From Catenaria anguillulae PL171 (taxonomy: Eukaryota; Blastocladiomycota; Blastocladiomycetes; Blastocladiales; Catenariaceae): DNA of 64,000 bases. This document shows positions 26,126-39,218 of this stretch, in pieces. Below the pieces are notes generated by a model, which saw nothing but the letters and a program-made list of their open reading frames with translations, was not told the origin of the DNA and made no database searches. The DNA lies in the NCBI GenBank assembly GCA_002102555.1, contig MCFL01000033.1:1-64000 (forward strand), written 5' to 3'. Made by a program: the position numbers and the translations under genes. The stretch's first letter is position 1. Each line of letters starts with the position of its first letter.

Positions 26126-29100
26126 ATGGCTCCAGCACGGGCGGCAACCAGGGTAATGGAGGCGGAGGGAGTGGTGGAGGTGGCAGTGCAAAAGACGACC
26201 CCAACGGCAGCCAATCCGGAAGCAGCAGCAATAGCGGCTCGTATTCACGCCGAGGAGGGCGTGGCCGAGGTGGATCCAAGCGATTATCCACTCGAACGCA
26301 AACGCAGCACGTCGCACCAGTTACAATTCCGATCCTTCAACATCCCCCCTTGTCAACGGATCACCAGCCAACGCCACCGGCGGGCCTGCTTCTGCATCTG
26401 CTTCTGCGTCATCATCGCCATCGGCGACCCCATCGTCATCCCGGCCTGCAAGCGCAAGTCATGGTGGCAGCCGAAGTGGCAGCCAGTCGCGATCTACAAA
26501 GTCAAAACGCGGTGGACACGGAGCGGGTGGTGGGGTCGGTGGGAGTAGCAGTGGCGACTCGAATTCTCCACATGCTCCGAGCCATGGCGGCAACGGTGGC
26601 GGGAAACGCTCCCCAGCCATGAAAAGCAACCGCAAGAATACCAATGCTGCCAGCTCCAACGCAAATGCGAACATTGCCAGTGGTCACGGCGGGACATCTG
26701 CAACAGCCGCGTCCAACAACGCTTCATCCTCACCTTCGATCAGCGCGGCACCAACATCGTCTACACACCACGGTGGCGCGCCACCGTCCCTTCCAACCAT
26801 TAACGAGCCACCAATATCGACAACCCAACCCACGCAACAGCAACCTGCGCTGCCACCACCACCTGTTGCAGCGCCCACTCCCAGATCAGCCACATCCCTC
26901 GCATCCATCCCACATCCGTCCATGGCAAGTACAGCCGCTGCAAATCCGCACGGCCACATTCCCGGCGCACTTGGCTCGCCCACGTCCACATCGGCCAGTT
27001 TTGCCTCGCACGTACGCAAGTCGTCGCAATCCACGGGCACACAGACACCAACCCTCGAATACATGCCCGCGCCCGACCTTGTTCCTGCGCACTTGGCGCC
27101 CGAGGTGGAAAATGCATTGACGGACGAATTGTGGACAATGTACGACCGGCTTCGCCCGTCCGAGGCGGATATGGCGAGCAGAAAGCAGCTGGTGGAGAAG
27201 CTGCAGCGGATATTTGACAGCGAATGGCCCGCACACCGGTTTATTGTGCATCCGTTTGGGTACGACATGCTTCTTGTTGATTTGACATGTCCAGGAACTT
27301 ACCTGATCGTGATCCCATGTACAGTTCGGCCGTCAACATGCTCTGCTCGCGTGCCTCCGATATTGATGTTTGCCTGACAGCTGCCGACGAAGAGGCGACC
27401 CGACCCAATCAATCGCGCGCAAACACCTCAGATCGCTCCACATCAAACACGGGCGGCACTGGCGCCGGCCTTCGACGTGGACGAAACGGGGCCGGTGGCG
27501 GAAGCGCTGCCAATTCGCGATCGGCAAGCGCCATGGGCGATCTTGCCACGTCAGACGATTACTCGGCGACCCGACCCAGCGGATCCAGATCATTACAGCA
27601 ATCCCCATCGGGCCACTACGGCCACACGCCGCACCACCACTCGTACTCGCACGGCCACGGCCATGGACACGGGCACCACCATGCTCTCAATGGGCCCATT
27701 TCGCGTAACCCGTCCGACATGATGTTTGAGATTGCACACCTGCTTCGGAAGCACGGGTTTCGAGATATCGATTTGCGCAAGGCCCGCGCACGTGTCCCCG
27801 TTGTACGCTTTGTCGACCCAGACCTGCACCTGTCGTGCGACATCAACGTCAACAATCCACTCGCCCTGCACAACACGCTCTTTGTGCGACATTATGTGAC
27901 GCGGCACCCCCTCGTTGCTCCCTTCATGCTGCTCATCAAGTACTGGACGCAACGCCGCGTGCTCAACGATGCGGCCGGTGGGTCGCTTAGCTCGTACTGC
28001 TGGACCATTCTCATGATCTACTTTTTGCAGCGCGTGGGAATTGTGCCCGTCGAGTCGCTCACGACCATTGCGCCTGATTTGGCGGCATGGGAGCAGCCTG
28101 TGCCACCCAGTCCAGGTGGTGGTACAGGTGCTGCACCCGCGCCGGGCAGGATGCGCATGCCGCCAGTGCCGCCAACAACATCGTTGGTCGTGAGCGCGCC
28201 ACCGGGGGTGAGGAGGGGGACCAAGATCACGTTTGATGTGCCAATCATGCCGGTGAGTAGCATACCGGCAGGCGTGTTGCCGCCCGGGGTGGCAGAGGCG
28301 GCAGCGGCGGACGCGGGTACGCCATCATGCGGAGGTGGAGGCGGATCGCCAGCAAAGCAAGGTGGGCCAAGTGGTGGACGATCGAGAAGTCGAGGCAGTG
28401 CAAGTTCCAAAGCCGCTGACCAAGTCACGGCCAGAGACCAACAACCGCCTGCCATTCCAAGCTCGACGCTATCGCTCGGGTCGCTGTTCTTTGCATTTTT
28501 TCGCTACTTTTGTCTCGAGTTCAACTACGATGCGACCGTCATTGCCCTGCGCGGCATGGAAACCATCGACTGGGACGCGGTGCGCAGCATGGTCCGCGAC
28601 TATGCGCAAGTGACTGCCGATGCTGTGGCGCGCCGGGAAATGTACAAGCAACTTAAGCTGTGGGCCGCGACCCAGTTGCCGCCCAGGGATTATCGACCCT
28701 TGTGCGTCGAGGATCCACTGAATCCAATGCGCAACTTGGCAAACAATGCGAGCTTGACGACCGTCATGGGCATCAAGAAGGAAATGTGGCGCGTTGTCTA
28801 CGTGTTGACGGCGGATCCCATGTACTTGGACGACTTGAACACGGGGACGCATCTATCGCCGGCTACGTCACCAACGGGGACCACTACTATCGGTGCGAGT
28901 GCAAGTGCGGGAACAAGAGGCGGGATGGCGGGCGAGCCGTCGCCGACAGAGAGCGAAAGCCCGACAAGCGCCAACGGGTTACCCGTGGACGTGTCGCCGA
29001 CAACCTATTACCTCAAGCACTTGTGCGAAAAGTATCAGTTTCCCAGCTCGACGCCTTCAGCGCAGCCACAGTACCTACTGCTCCGCACTTTGTTCAATGG

Positions 29101-32100
29101 GACCGGCGCCGGGTATCAGCAGGCGCATTACCAGAACCCTCCATATCAACACCACCATCGCAAGGGCACGACCAGCAGGGGCAGCATCAGCATCTCCAAC
29201 AAGCGCAACATCCGTCTCAGCAATTTGGCTCTGCAGCGGCCGCCACCAGCCCGGGGCCGCACCTACCTCATCACCCGTTCACCAATCCGCCAGCACCTAC
29301 GCCCGCCGCCCGCCAGCAGCAGTGGCATTTCGCATTCGTCGGCGTCGTCCAACGTCGTGACTGGGTCCGGGGGCGTGGCTCCGCAACAGCAGTACGATCA
29401 GCAACATGTTGCGCCGCAATCGGCCACTTCTTCATCCGTGTCACCAACAAGTGTTGCAAGCAATGGGCAGCTTACACCACCGAGCAATCGCAGCATCAGC
29501 AGCCGGTATATCACCATCATCACCAGCAACCAAGGTCGCCAACATACTCGTCGCACCCTGTTTCACCAAACTATGGTGGTGGACACAATCGTCATCAGCA
29601 TTCACAACAGCAGCAGCCAGCAGCAGCAGCATGCGCACCAGCATCAACAGGTCAACAGCACTATCAGCAACAGTTGCAGCAGCAGGTTCACCCACATCCA
29701 CAAGCTGGCGAGCTTTGGTATTACTACTTACCGCCGGCTGGATGCAGCAGCAGCATCGGCAAGTATGCAGCCAACGGTGTTGGGACCGCCGCCACCTGGC
29801 CGCGGGCGTGGAGGTAGTGGGCCAAAGCGACATTCGTCCTATTCGCACCAACAGCATTCTCTGCATTGGCATGGCAACAATCAGCAGCACGGGTCGCAGC
29901 ACCACCACTCGACCCAGCCACAGACCCCAACATATGGGAGCCAACACGGGTCGCCGTTCCCGTCACGGCATTCCGGAGCTCGCAGCCCGCCACCTTACTC
30001 TGATCATTCGCATTCACAATCACATGGACAGCACCACCACAGCCGGCGGTCGCTGAATTCGTTTGCGCACGCGGACGCATTTTCCGCCCCGGAAGTCGTG
30101 ACTGCGTTGCCCTCAACAGCCAATTCCAGTCCGTCCGGTTCCGGTTCGCGAAACCGCAGATACAGCTCTGCGTTGTCGACACGGCCGTCACTTCACCAGT
30201 CGGTGCCGACTGTGGCCGCGAGCATCGCTCCGACCCCAGCTTCCGCCGGGTCTCCGCCATCATCGACCTTGGCCGCACCTGCATCCAGTGGGCAGGCCAG
30301 CAGTGGACCTGGCGCTACTGTTGTCACTCGAAGTAGTACTGGACCGCCACATGTCCTTGCACACCAGATTCAATCGGCTGTTCGGCTCATGGACGTTGTT
30401 TCCGGCACCCCGTCTTCGTCCACGTCGCCGTCGTCAACGTCACCGACGCCCGGGCAGCAACCTTCGTCGCATTCGTCGTCCATGTCGTCAACTACCGGAC
30501 TAGGCGGCGCGCATACTGAGCTACCGCCGCGTGCACCAGCGCCGCGAAGCGTGACATCGGCGTCGCCAAAGATCTCTCCAACAGCACCCATCCCTGCCGC
30601 ATCGTCCCAGCAACTGTCGACAATTCAAGGACAAGCATCGGGATATCAACCGCAGCCGCAGCAGCAGCAACAACAACAAGCAGTGGATCCGCGACAAGTG
30701 TATGCCCAGTATGCGTCGGGGCAGTGGCTTCAGCAGCAGCAGTTTGCACCCGTTCATCACGGTCAAGGATGCTCGGCGCAAATGAGCCAACAACAACAAC
30801 AACAGCAGCAGCAGCAACAGCAGCAAGCATACCTGGCTGCGCAGTATCAGCAATCGTACATGTACAACCCAGCACCGCAGTTGCATCAGCAACAGCAAGC
30901 GCAACAGATGCGACCGCATCTAGGTTCCGCCCGCATGTTCCCGCCTCCCATGTACGAAAAGCGCCGCAGTTGGAGCGCAGAGGCGGGCGATTTGATCTTG
31001 CCTGCTGCCGCAACCGCTCGTGCTATCGAGAGCCGGATTGCCGCTGGTGCATCCACCACGCTTGCTGTACTGCCTCCCGCATCTGGCAAACATTGCAATC
31101 CAAGCGCGCCCTGATTCAGCAGCAGCAGCAACAACAACAAGGGCAGCAACCCCCACCTCCGCCGTCGGTCGTGCTTGCGCAATCGGCTAGACAACAAGCA
31201 CTTGCGGCCGCACGGGATGCATTACCCGCCGCCCAAGCTTCGTCGTCTCTGGCACCATCGTCTTCATCATTGGCCGCGCAGACGCCTCGTACCCAGACAA
31301 GTGCACCTCTTTCCATCACAATTTCCGAGCAGGACCCAGCACATTTCGAACCCTTTTCGTCGCAAGAATCATTTCCCGACTTTGCCGAGGCTCAGTCCGT
31401 GACGACGTCTGTTCCAAGTGCGCCCCAGACTTCCACGCAGCCTCTCAGCAAGAAGGCCCGGAAAAAAGCAAGGGAGCAAGCTGCCAAAGAGCAAGCCGCG
31501 CTTGCTGCCGCCGCTGCAGCACTTTCTTTGGGGGGCGACATGACGGACGGGGGTCTGGAAAAGGACGTCACCGCCAAGGAGGCACCAGTTCGGCATGCCA
31601 AAAGCGGTAACAAGGACGATGTATCCGAAGCCACAGCCAACTCGGGCTCCAACCCATCGTCCCGGAGGTCATCAATCGCGTCCAACAGGGGACGGCGCAC
31701 GGGTGGCAGCGAAGGCAAACGCGAATCTGCTCCGCGTTTGCGAGACGACTCACCATCGGTACCGAAACCCGTCGGCGCCGCAGAGCTGCCCTCACTTTCA
31801 CCCGTGTCCAACGAGCCCGAATTCTGGCCGTCACTATCTGCGACTGCGATTGCTGGCAACGTGTCCATCATTTCGGCAAGCTCGGAGGGATCAGAGTCAA
31901 CTGGGCCCACAAATGCGAGCAAATCATCAGCCGGCGGCGCAGTTTCGTGGGCACAAGTCGTGCTGAAGCCGCCACCGCCGGCCCCGCCCGCGCCGCCTGC
32001 TCCACTGCCCGAGCCCGCCGAAGTTGCCGTGCCGGACCCTCCCACAGAGTCAGCGTCGCCGTCAAAGCGTAGCAAGACCTCGTCACCGCGAAAGCAAAGC

Positions 32101-32451
32101 AAATCGACAACGGCGTCACCGCCGCCAAAGTCGGGCAGCAGCCGAAAATCATCCTCATCGACACGTTCCTCGCCTGCAAGTTCGCCCAGCAAACAGCGAT
32201 CCTCGTCCGTGTCCGTTGTCCCGTCGACGTCAGTCTGGGCAAATCCGGAACCGGCTCGATCGGCTGCAAAAGCACCCTCGGCGCGCTCCACATCACCCTT
32301 GTCGGGTGCCGCGGCCGGAGAAGCACCAGCATCCGCCTCGCCAGCAGTCGTGGCAACAGGCAGTGGACCCGCAACTGAGCGGATTTCCAAGAAGGTAAGG
32401 GATTTGGATGGCGATTGGCGGAAACCAAGAAAATCCGAGCAGTCGGATTGA
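26126..32451 (+). CDS. Very long Cid1/Trf4-type nucleotidyltransferase (TUTase or poly(A) polymerase)
   Basis: Nucleotidyltransferase that would add U or A to RNA 3' ends. A Gly/Ser and RGG-rich N-terminus (SYSRRGGRGRGGSKR) and a Pro/Ser-rich stretch lead to LTDELWTMYDRLRPSEAD. The intron 27260-27324 (GTACGA to TACAG) falls exactly inside the catalytic motif: spliced it reads FGSAVNMLCSRASDIDVCL, the Pol-beta GS...DxD signature. The third catalytic Asp is in LSCDINVNN. The PAP-associated domain follows (LIKYWTQRRVLNDAAGGSLS, LGSLFFAFFRYF, RPLCVEDPLNP). Then comes about 1,100 residues of low complexity with poly-Q (about 30786-30826 and 31118-31140), His-rich runs and a basic C-terminus ending RKSEQSD. 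Frame drops occur near 26330-26350 (CCCCCC), 29100, 29330-29750 and 31090; the tail reading is therefore approximate. The start is uncertain; ATG 26126 is the first candidate. Confidence 0.75.
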
Positions 32452-33302
32452 TGCAATGTGTGACGAGATAGGAATACCAACGAGTGGGCAACGATACAGT
32501 TGGCGCGAAGGTGGTTGAGAGTTTGAGCGACTATGATTGAAGAGTGGGTACGGACAAGCAAGTCCATACCGAGTCTTGTTCTTCTTTGCGAGGTGCGGCC
32601 GGATGTTTGTTGACGAGTCGATGGTGCGCAATCGACGTGTCCTTGTTGAGTCGTGCTCGAAAAGTGTGTGGTCGAGGACGCTCGCCGTCGGAACGGTCAT
32701 CTCCTGCGATCGCGGTGGCCCATTATCATTTGCTTGTGCTGGTCCAAGGTCAGTGGCATTTTGGTTTTCGTCCGTCAGCTGCTGTCAAAGTGTGTTCCTC
32801 GCCTCATCCACTCGTATTTTGTCGTGATTCGCCCTTGCTGTTCATTGTCTTGGCCTGTTTTCCAGGTGATTTCACTTTTAGTTTCCCGTCTTGTCTTCCT
32901 TTTTTGACTCTGCCCTTTTGATCTACCCGCACACCCATACATCTTTTCTTTACCACCCCACCACCCAACCGACCCGTAGCATCTCTTTTTCAAGTTTTTG
33001 ACTTTGCTTCGCGTTTAAGTTTCCATTTGTTGTCGCTTCAGTTTCCGAATGGGCTCTTCATTTTCGATTCCATTCAAACAAAGACATTTTTCTTTGCGCT
33101 TGTCAAGGGAGGGTTTCAAGACACTTCAATGTTGATTCAATACGGAGCAGCAGCTTTAATGCACAATAAGGGAGAGACACCATAGGTACTGATTCGGGTG
33201 CGAAACAAATGGCAGAGTAATGGCCATAAGGAACACTTAGTAAAGGCTCAATAATCGGCAACTGAGGTCGAGGGCTTGATCCGCGCATCCGGACGCCTTC
33301 AT
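32452..33302. other. Convergent intergenic region
   Basis: 3' flanks of the nucleotidyltransferase (plus) and the class C receptor (minus). Strongly pyrimidine-rich on the plus strand between 32830 and 33100. No gene or repeat recognised. Confidence 0.4.
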
Positions 33303-36300
33303 TCATGCACCTGACGTGGTCGACTTTCTTTGCATGGAAGTTGCCGCACCGGTACTAGACGATGTCGGCGTCTTCCTTGTTGCATTGGACGAACCCAAGA
33401 GATTGAGCCACGTCTCCATCTTTTCTGCACTTTCGAACTGGATAGCCCAGCCTGTATGGAACTCGCGAGAGTCAGGATACTGAATGAGCTGGGAGTTTAG
33501 ATTTCTCATCAACATACCTTTTCCTTTTGCCCAAACCTCAATGCAATTCTGGAACGACTCGGAGACATCGTATTGCAACTTTGACAGCCGAATCACCGTC
33601 CCAACTCAGCATCGTCCTTGGCGTGAATGAGCGACAAGTAGCCGGTGTTTGAATACAGCACCACGTTGTGATTGATCCATGTTGACATGAGCGACCCCAG
33701 CTTTTTGCAAGCAAGCGTCTCTTGGGTGAATGAGGTCGTCTGTAAAGGATTTGCGACACTGTTGGAATCTTGGATCAATCACCAACAAAACAAAGAGCCC
33801 ATGCGTACCTTGAGATCATGAGCAGAGGACTGACTTGGTACAGCACTTGGAGTCGCGGAAACAGGCCTTGCAGACGAATTGACGGTCGGGGAAATGTTTG
33901 CATGCCCGCCTTGGCGGCATTAGAGTTGAGAGGGGCCTTGGACTGACTTCCTGGCGTCGATGGGGCCAAAAGAGCGGCAAGCGCGATTCGACCAACCAGT
34001 GCCGCAAACGCGAACGCAACCGAGTACTGCATTTTCGAGTTGTGGTTAGTTTAAGTTCGGAACTATTGACGGAAATGTGCCAAGAGACTAATGGGAGAGA
34101 AGCAAACCATAATGACGACTTGCTTGACAATGAGCCGGACAAGTGCGACTCGCCAAAGTCGAAAAAGGCAAACGCGGCAACAACCGCGCCGGACAAGAAC
34201 GTGTTTTGTGCCGTATAGAACAGAAATGACGTCTCGTTAAAATTGGCTGCAATATTCCTAGTCTTGTAGCCAAAAACAGCAGCGCAAATAAGAGCAAGGT
34301 GTTGTAGGCGATCGTCACGCCAGACAGGATCATGTTGAAGTTGGCATCTGGGCTTGTGCAGCGGTAGAAGTAGTACGTCCGGCGCGACACGAGGATGGCC
34401 ATTTGTGCACCGACTCCATTCCAGACGGCCAAACCACGGTTTGGATGAGCATGATGCAGCGACACCCGCAAACAAGTATTTGTTGCCAATTTTGCCCGCG
34501 GAAATGTATCGGTTATCGAAGATGCGCCACAACTTGCCCGAAGGAAACGGCGGGTTCCAGAGTCAGTAGCTGCTCTTTTCAGATGGTGGAATGCGAAAGG
34601 AGAAAGAGAAACTTACCCGATACGCCTTGGCTGCGCTCGATGCCATGACGAGCTCAAAGCCGTACGTGAACAACCAAAGACTGGCTTGGCAACCAACGTT
34701 GGTTGGGTCTCCAAGCGCAGAAATGTTGCTGAAAAGAACTGATGCCATCCGAGCGAAATCAAGGTCAAGAACGGGAAACTGAGACTGCGCACGGTAGGCT
34801 GCTCTCTCTTGACAAAGAGCAACGTCCAAGCAACGGCAATGACTGCAAGGATGATGACGTTGAGAACAGTCAATGCGATTCCCGACGGACTGCTCCAGTA
34901 CGGCACGAGCGGCTCTTGGAATGTGCTGTCGCGCGGGACGTTGGACGTGCCGTCGTTGAAGCGCACTGGACCGCGAGGAACAACAGTCTTGTTGGCGAGG
35001 ACGTCGTAAACGAGGCTCGAACTCCATTGTACCAGTTATAGACTTGGAAAGCTCTGTGCAAATACATACCAGAAAGCACGAATAAGGATTACTGTGTGCA
35101 AGTGGTTCTTGTTGGAGGTGAGTACGCACGCAATCCGATTGCCGTTCCTGTCGTACTCTACACGGCCAGTGACACCATCAAATGGCTCAAGAAAATAGCG
35201 AGTCATGTTTGGTCGGTAGTTTCGGGACAAGATGTCGGCTGGCGATACGTCTTGCGCCAACTGCGTGTACATTCAGACATGGTTAGCGGCCGTCAGTCAG
35301 TTGCAGGTGAAAGGATTGTGTCAGATAGCAATCAATGTACCCTGATGACTCCACGAGCGATCGCAGTCAGGCAATCTGCAAAAGGAAAAGAAACGTGCTC
35401 CGGTCAATTGGCATACACATCAATGGGAAAAGTGATGGGAAGCACATTCCCAAAAACATGAACCCGTAGTTTGAGGTTCCGCCATTTGGGTATGCTTGGG
35501 TGTACCGGGCGAGTGATGCATTGAAAGCAGCATTGAAGGTCTTTGCCTGCGGGTAAACGTAAATCATGCCGTTGGCCAGGTCTTGATGGGCTTTCGTATT
35601 CCCCAACGTGCCCCAAGTATCGTACGCCTAAACGCAGTCCCAGGAGTGAGTGCTTGCTGTACGAATCTACAACCAAATGACAGTAGCGGCCGCCAACGGC
35701 ACAGACCTCGGGTGCAACCCAACTGAATCAAGTGGAAGGGGAGAAAGACGTTGCGTCAGATTCATCCGTTTGATCAACTATTGTGATCGAGAAACAGAAT
35801 CGCTCAACGAAACATACACCCATTGTGGACCGATCAAACCTCTGGCACTGTTCAAGACAACGGCAGAACATGGTGTCAGTGTTTTTCGGGTCTCCTAGAG
35901 AGTGAAGAGATCAAGTACTTTGCAGCCCGCATGAACGGAAGCGAAGTGGATGCGGACGAGGCAAGGACGATAATATGACTCCCAGATGCGAGAATGGCAT
36001 CAATTAAAAAGGTGTAGTCAGTCTGGCCAGGATTAAAAGCTTGGTTCGCTTTGACTGTGATGCCGAGAGTTTGCGCCGTCGTCAAAAATGTGCCACTCAC
36101 TGCCATGATTTCGGAATGTCACACTGTCAGTTTCTCATGTGGGTCAGCGCCAAGGTTCCTTGGCAAAGGAACGGACCTGATTGGCCGTATGCGTCGTTGC
36201 TAGTGACGAGAGCAGCCGATTTCCAGCCCATGTACTGCAAGTATTGCGCCTAATTAGTTGAAAACATGCAGTCAGTAGGCAGGGCGTGAGAAATTAGCTG

Positions 36301-37165
36301 GTAGTCTTGACTGAAATCGACGTACAATTACAATACCCTGTGACGGGTCGTCGGCAATGGTTCTGTTGGGTTCAAAAGAACACGTTTGTCAACCAGAGAG
36401 GACGTGATGGAGCGGTCGGGGCCAGCGTACCGGAAAAAGTAGCTGTACAGCGACTTGTCTGAGAGCTGACCACTCGTTGAAGCACCCGAGCACATATACA
36501 GAAAGTACTGGCAACGCGGGGCATCATCACAGTGAGGACCCACAATTGCAATTGCGATACAGAGGGAGGTGGCAACGACATGGTCAACGCACCTTTCCTC
36601 CGGCCAAAGCAGCTGGGATGGACATGCTGGACGCGAAATCACCCACTGCTGCCACGATGTTGTCATTTTGAATCGAGTTGAGAGTTGCAATCTATTAAAA
36701 AGAGCAACTAGTCATTAGTCACTTGTGCTGGGCAAGAAAAAGACACCAGGTGGGAGTACCGTTGTGGCGAGCTGTGTGTGGTTGGTCGGCGTGTAGACTA
36801 GTTCAATCGTGTGCTGGCCGTTTGGGTCGATTCCGTTGAGTACGGAAGCCTCGTTGGCACGAATGTAGTTGACAATATTTTGAATAGTCGTGCCAAATGA
36901 GGGTGTGAGGAAGGGAAGGTTAATTCCAATCTACATGTATATAGTTGGTCAAATCACAACAGCAAATGTATCAGGGTCGATGCATGCCACTGGAGAGTAC
37001 GGGCGAGTATGTCTGTGGGAATGAACGTACCTTGAAAACGGCTGCGTTCGTACCGGACAGCCCCAGATAGAATGGGAGCAAGAGTATGGCAAGGACGAGT
37101 GTGGGAAAGCCAACATGGTGTCGACGTGTCAGTCTGACCCGAGGAGGGGCGACGTGATCTGACAT
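33303..37165 (-). CDS. Class C (GABA-B-like) GPCR with ligand-binding domain and C-terminal PH-like domain
   Basis: ATG 37165 starts a signal segment (TLVLAILLLPFYLGLS). Exons then read 37165-37031, 36930-36760, 36691-36593 and 36507 onward, with many more short introns of 40-110 nt. The extracellular part is a periplasmic-binding type-I (ANF receptor) fold: IGINLPFLTPSFGTTIQ, NDNIVAAVGDFASSMSIPA, TIADDPSQGIVI and YMGWKSAALVTSNDAYGQ. Seven-helix segments follow: GIALTVLNVIILAVIAVAW; GCQASLWLFTYGFELVMA then KAYR; YYFYRCTSPDANFNMIL; GYKTRNIAANFNETSF; and FAFAALVGRIALAALLAP. The KTRN..FNE motif and the Cys of GCQASLW are class C marks. The cytoplasmic tail ends with NVVLYSNTGYLSLI, VIRLSKLQYDV and GWAIQFESAEKMETWLNLL, which fits a PH fold with its C-helix Trp. 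Frame drops by one at about 34730, 34460, 34400, 34270, 34110 and 33605. Confidence 0.82.
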
Positions 37166-39218
37166 TTCGTTTGCGAAGGAAGGGGATCGCGAGCTGACTT
37201 GTGAGGATGATTGGGTCGATAACTCAGAGATACTTGTATTGACATGAATCTGTCGACTGATAGTCCGATGAAGAGCACGAACCTTCTGGTTTTCTTTGGA
37301 GGGAGGGGGGGGGGGGTGCGCACTATAAGTGAGGCACCCTCAGGTTGGGAACTTGGGCGGCTCTTTTGTGATAGCTTGTTTCCCAATGACGTCCTCTATC
37401 TCTACCGTTCTTCCCAAATTTCTTGCGTCGTTTCGGCACCGGGAAAAGTGAGGTCGATCGGGTTGCATACTTGACATTGAGGCAATGCGGTGAGTTGTGT
37501 TGAGGTGAACTTCGTTGAACACCTGATGTGAACGACGAAACTCACAGCAGAGAACCTCACATTCCAAGTTGGTTCAGCACCACCTTTCACGGGTGTAACA
37601 AATAGGTCGATGGAGTATTGATACCACTAGTAGGGACCGCACAACGTACCTCGCTGGTATCTGTGGAATCTTTGTATTGCAAGTGGCCGTGGATCGACTG
37701 CGTAGCAGTTATGCATATCGTGTCCTGACCAGATGATTATTCGCGCGATAGCAGGAAGATTACGCCGCTTGGCTTCGGCTTTTCGGGGGAGGCGAGGAAA
37801 GGCGCCGTTGTAAAGAAATTGTGTCACATGAACAGCAGCTCAATTCTTTAATGCGCCGGTAAGTACATGCGCAGTATTGTATTGTATCGGTGATGGTCAT
37901 TGTGCTGATGGAAGCAAAAAAAGAACATTCATTTTGGAATGCTCACCATGTGAAATGACTTCCTCAAGGCCGACGTTAACCGTCTTCAGAGAGGCTGACG
38001 GTTTTATTTGTCGCCAGCTGCCTTTAGACCTTGACTAACAGTCAGTCTGGGATCCTGCGTACACACCCACAACGATCGTGTCTGTTTGCGGACTACCATC
38101 CTACCGCCCCTAGGATGTGGATGTCCCAGTCGCCGTTTTCACCGACGACAACAGGCAACATGGCCGGGGACATGTTTGACTGGCCGAACCCTGCTGCTGA
38201 GGTGTACTTCCCGCCCGTTGTACGCCCACTCCAACCGCCATTCCCATCGCCGCCTTTCCGCTTGACACGGCGCAGCGGAACGGTCGTTCCAAAGTACGTG
38301 TCATGGTCATGGTGACGGCTTGCCAGGCAATGACCCAATATGGGGCAGATGGAGGTAAGATGAAAAAAACGCTTGTTTTGATGGCCAAGAGAGCTTTGGG
38401 ACGAAATTGGCCAGGCGCAATGAAGAGAGGTGCTTCACGAATCTGGAGGGCCATTGGATCTGGGGATCCGTGAGCAGTGAGTCACCATGCTTTGCGAATG
38501 TCTAACAAGAATCCGGTGATGATCCAAATATGTTTTGACAAGCTTGTCAGCTGCTGGTTCATGTGACTATGGACGTAAATGCAAATGCACCAAGTCGATG
38601 CTCAGGTAGACTCGATACGAGGGAAACGCTGGCGAAATCCAGCACCACAAGCCGGCGTCACTGTAAACCTGATCGAGGGGAAAGCTGAGCATGGGTCCAA
38701 ACGTCGACAGGAGCGGAAGGCTGTTTGCAGGCCGAGGGAATCAGCGAGCGACCCGGAATGAAGCATATGGTGCCAGTAACGGGCATGGTGGAAGAGAAAA
38801 CGAGCGTTGGCAAACAAGCACACAATAGAGGTTGTGCGAATGAGACTGTCGAGGTTTTGAGCCGGGTCAGTGACATTGCAGTCATGGTTTCTCAGACGCG
38901 ACATTGGTTTGTATTCAGCAATATTTTCAACAGGTTACAGTTAGTTCTTGAGATCACCGTCAGCAATGCATGGGACCTCGGCTTCTCCATATGGGACGTT
39001 TCTCGACAGAATGGTCTGAATCGGGCCGATTGGCCAGTTACTGCAGGCACGCTCGTCTTGCTTGTTTTGACGCGTTCTTGTCCGCGCTTCAAGTTGGTGG
39101 CAACAGATCCATCCAACTCGTATGTACACCCAACAATTTGACTCAACAAAGTCAGCATGAATATTCCTGAAACATGCCGCAATTGAAATATTGAGCACGG
39201 ATCCCTTTTCTCTCAATC
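37166..39218. other. Two-kilobase interval with no recognised gene
   Basis: Divergent spacer between the receptor and the next gene. It has a G12 run at 37305-37316. A minus-strand frame at 38892-39182 starts with a signal-peptide-like RHVSGIFMLTLLSQIVGC, and a plus-strand frame at 38031-38315 is Pro-rich. Neither resembles a known family, and I do not call them genes. Confidence 0.35.
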
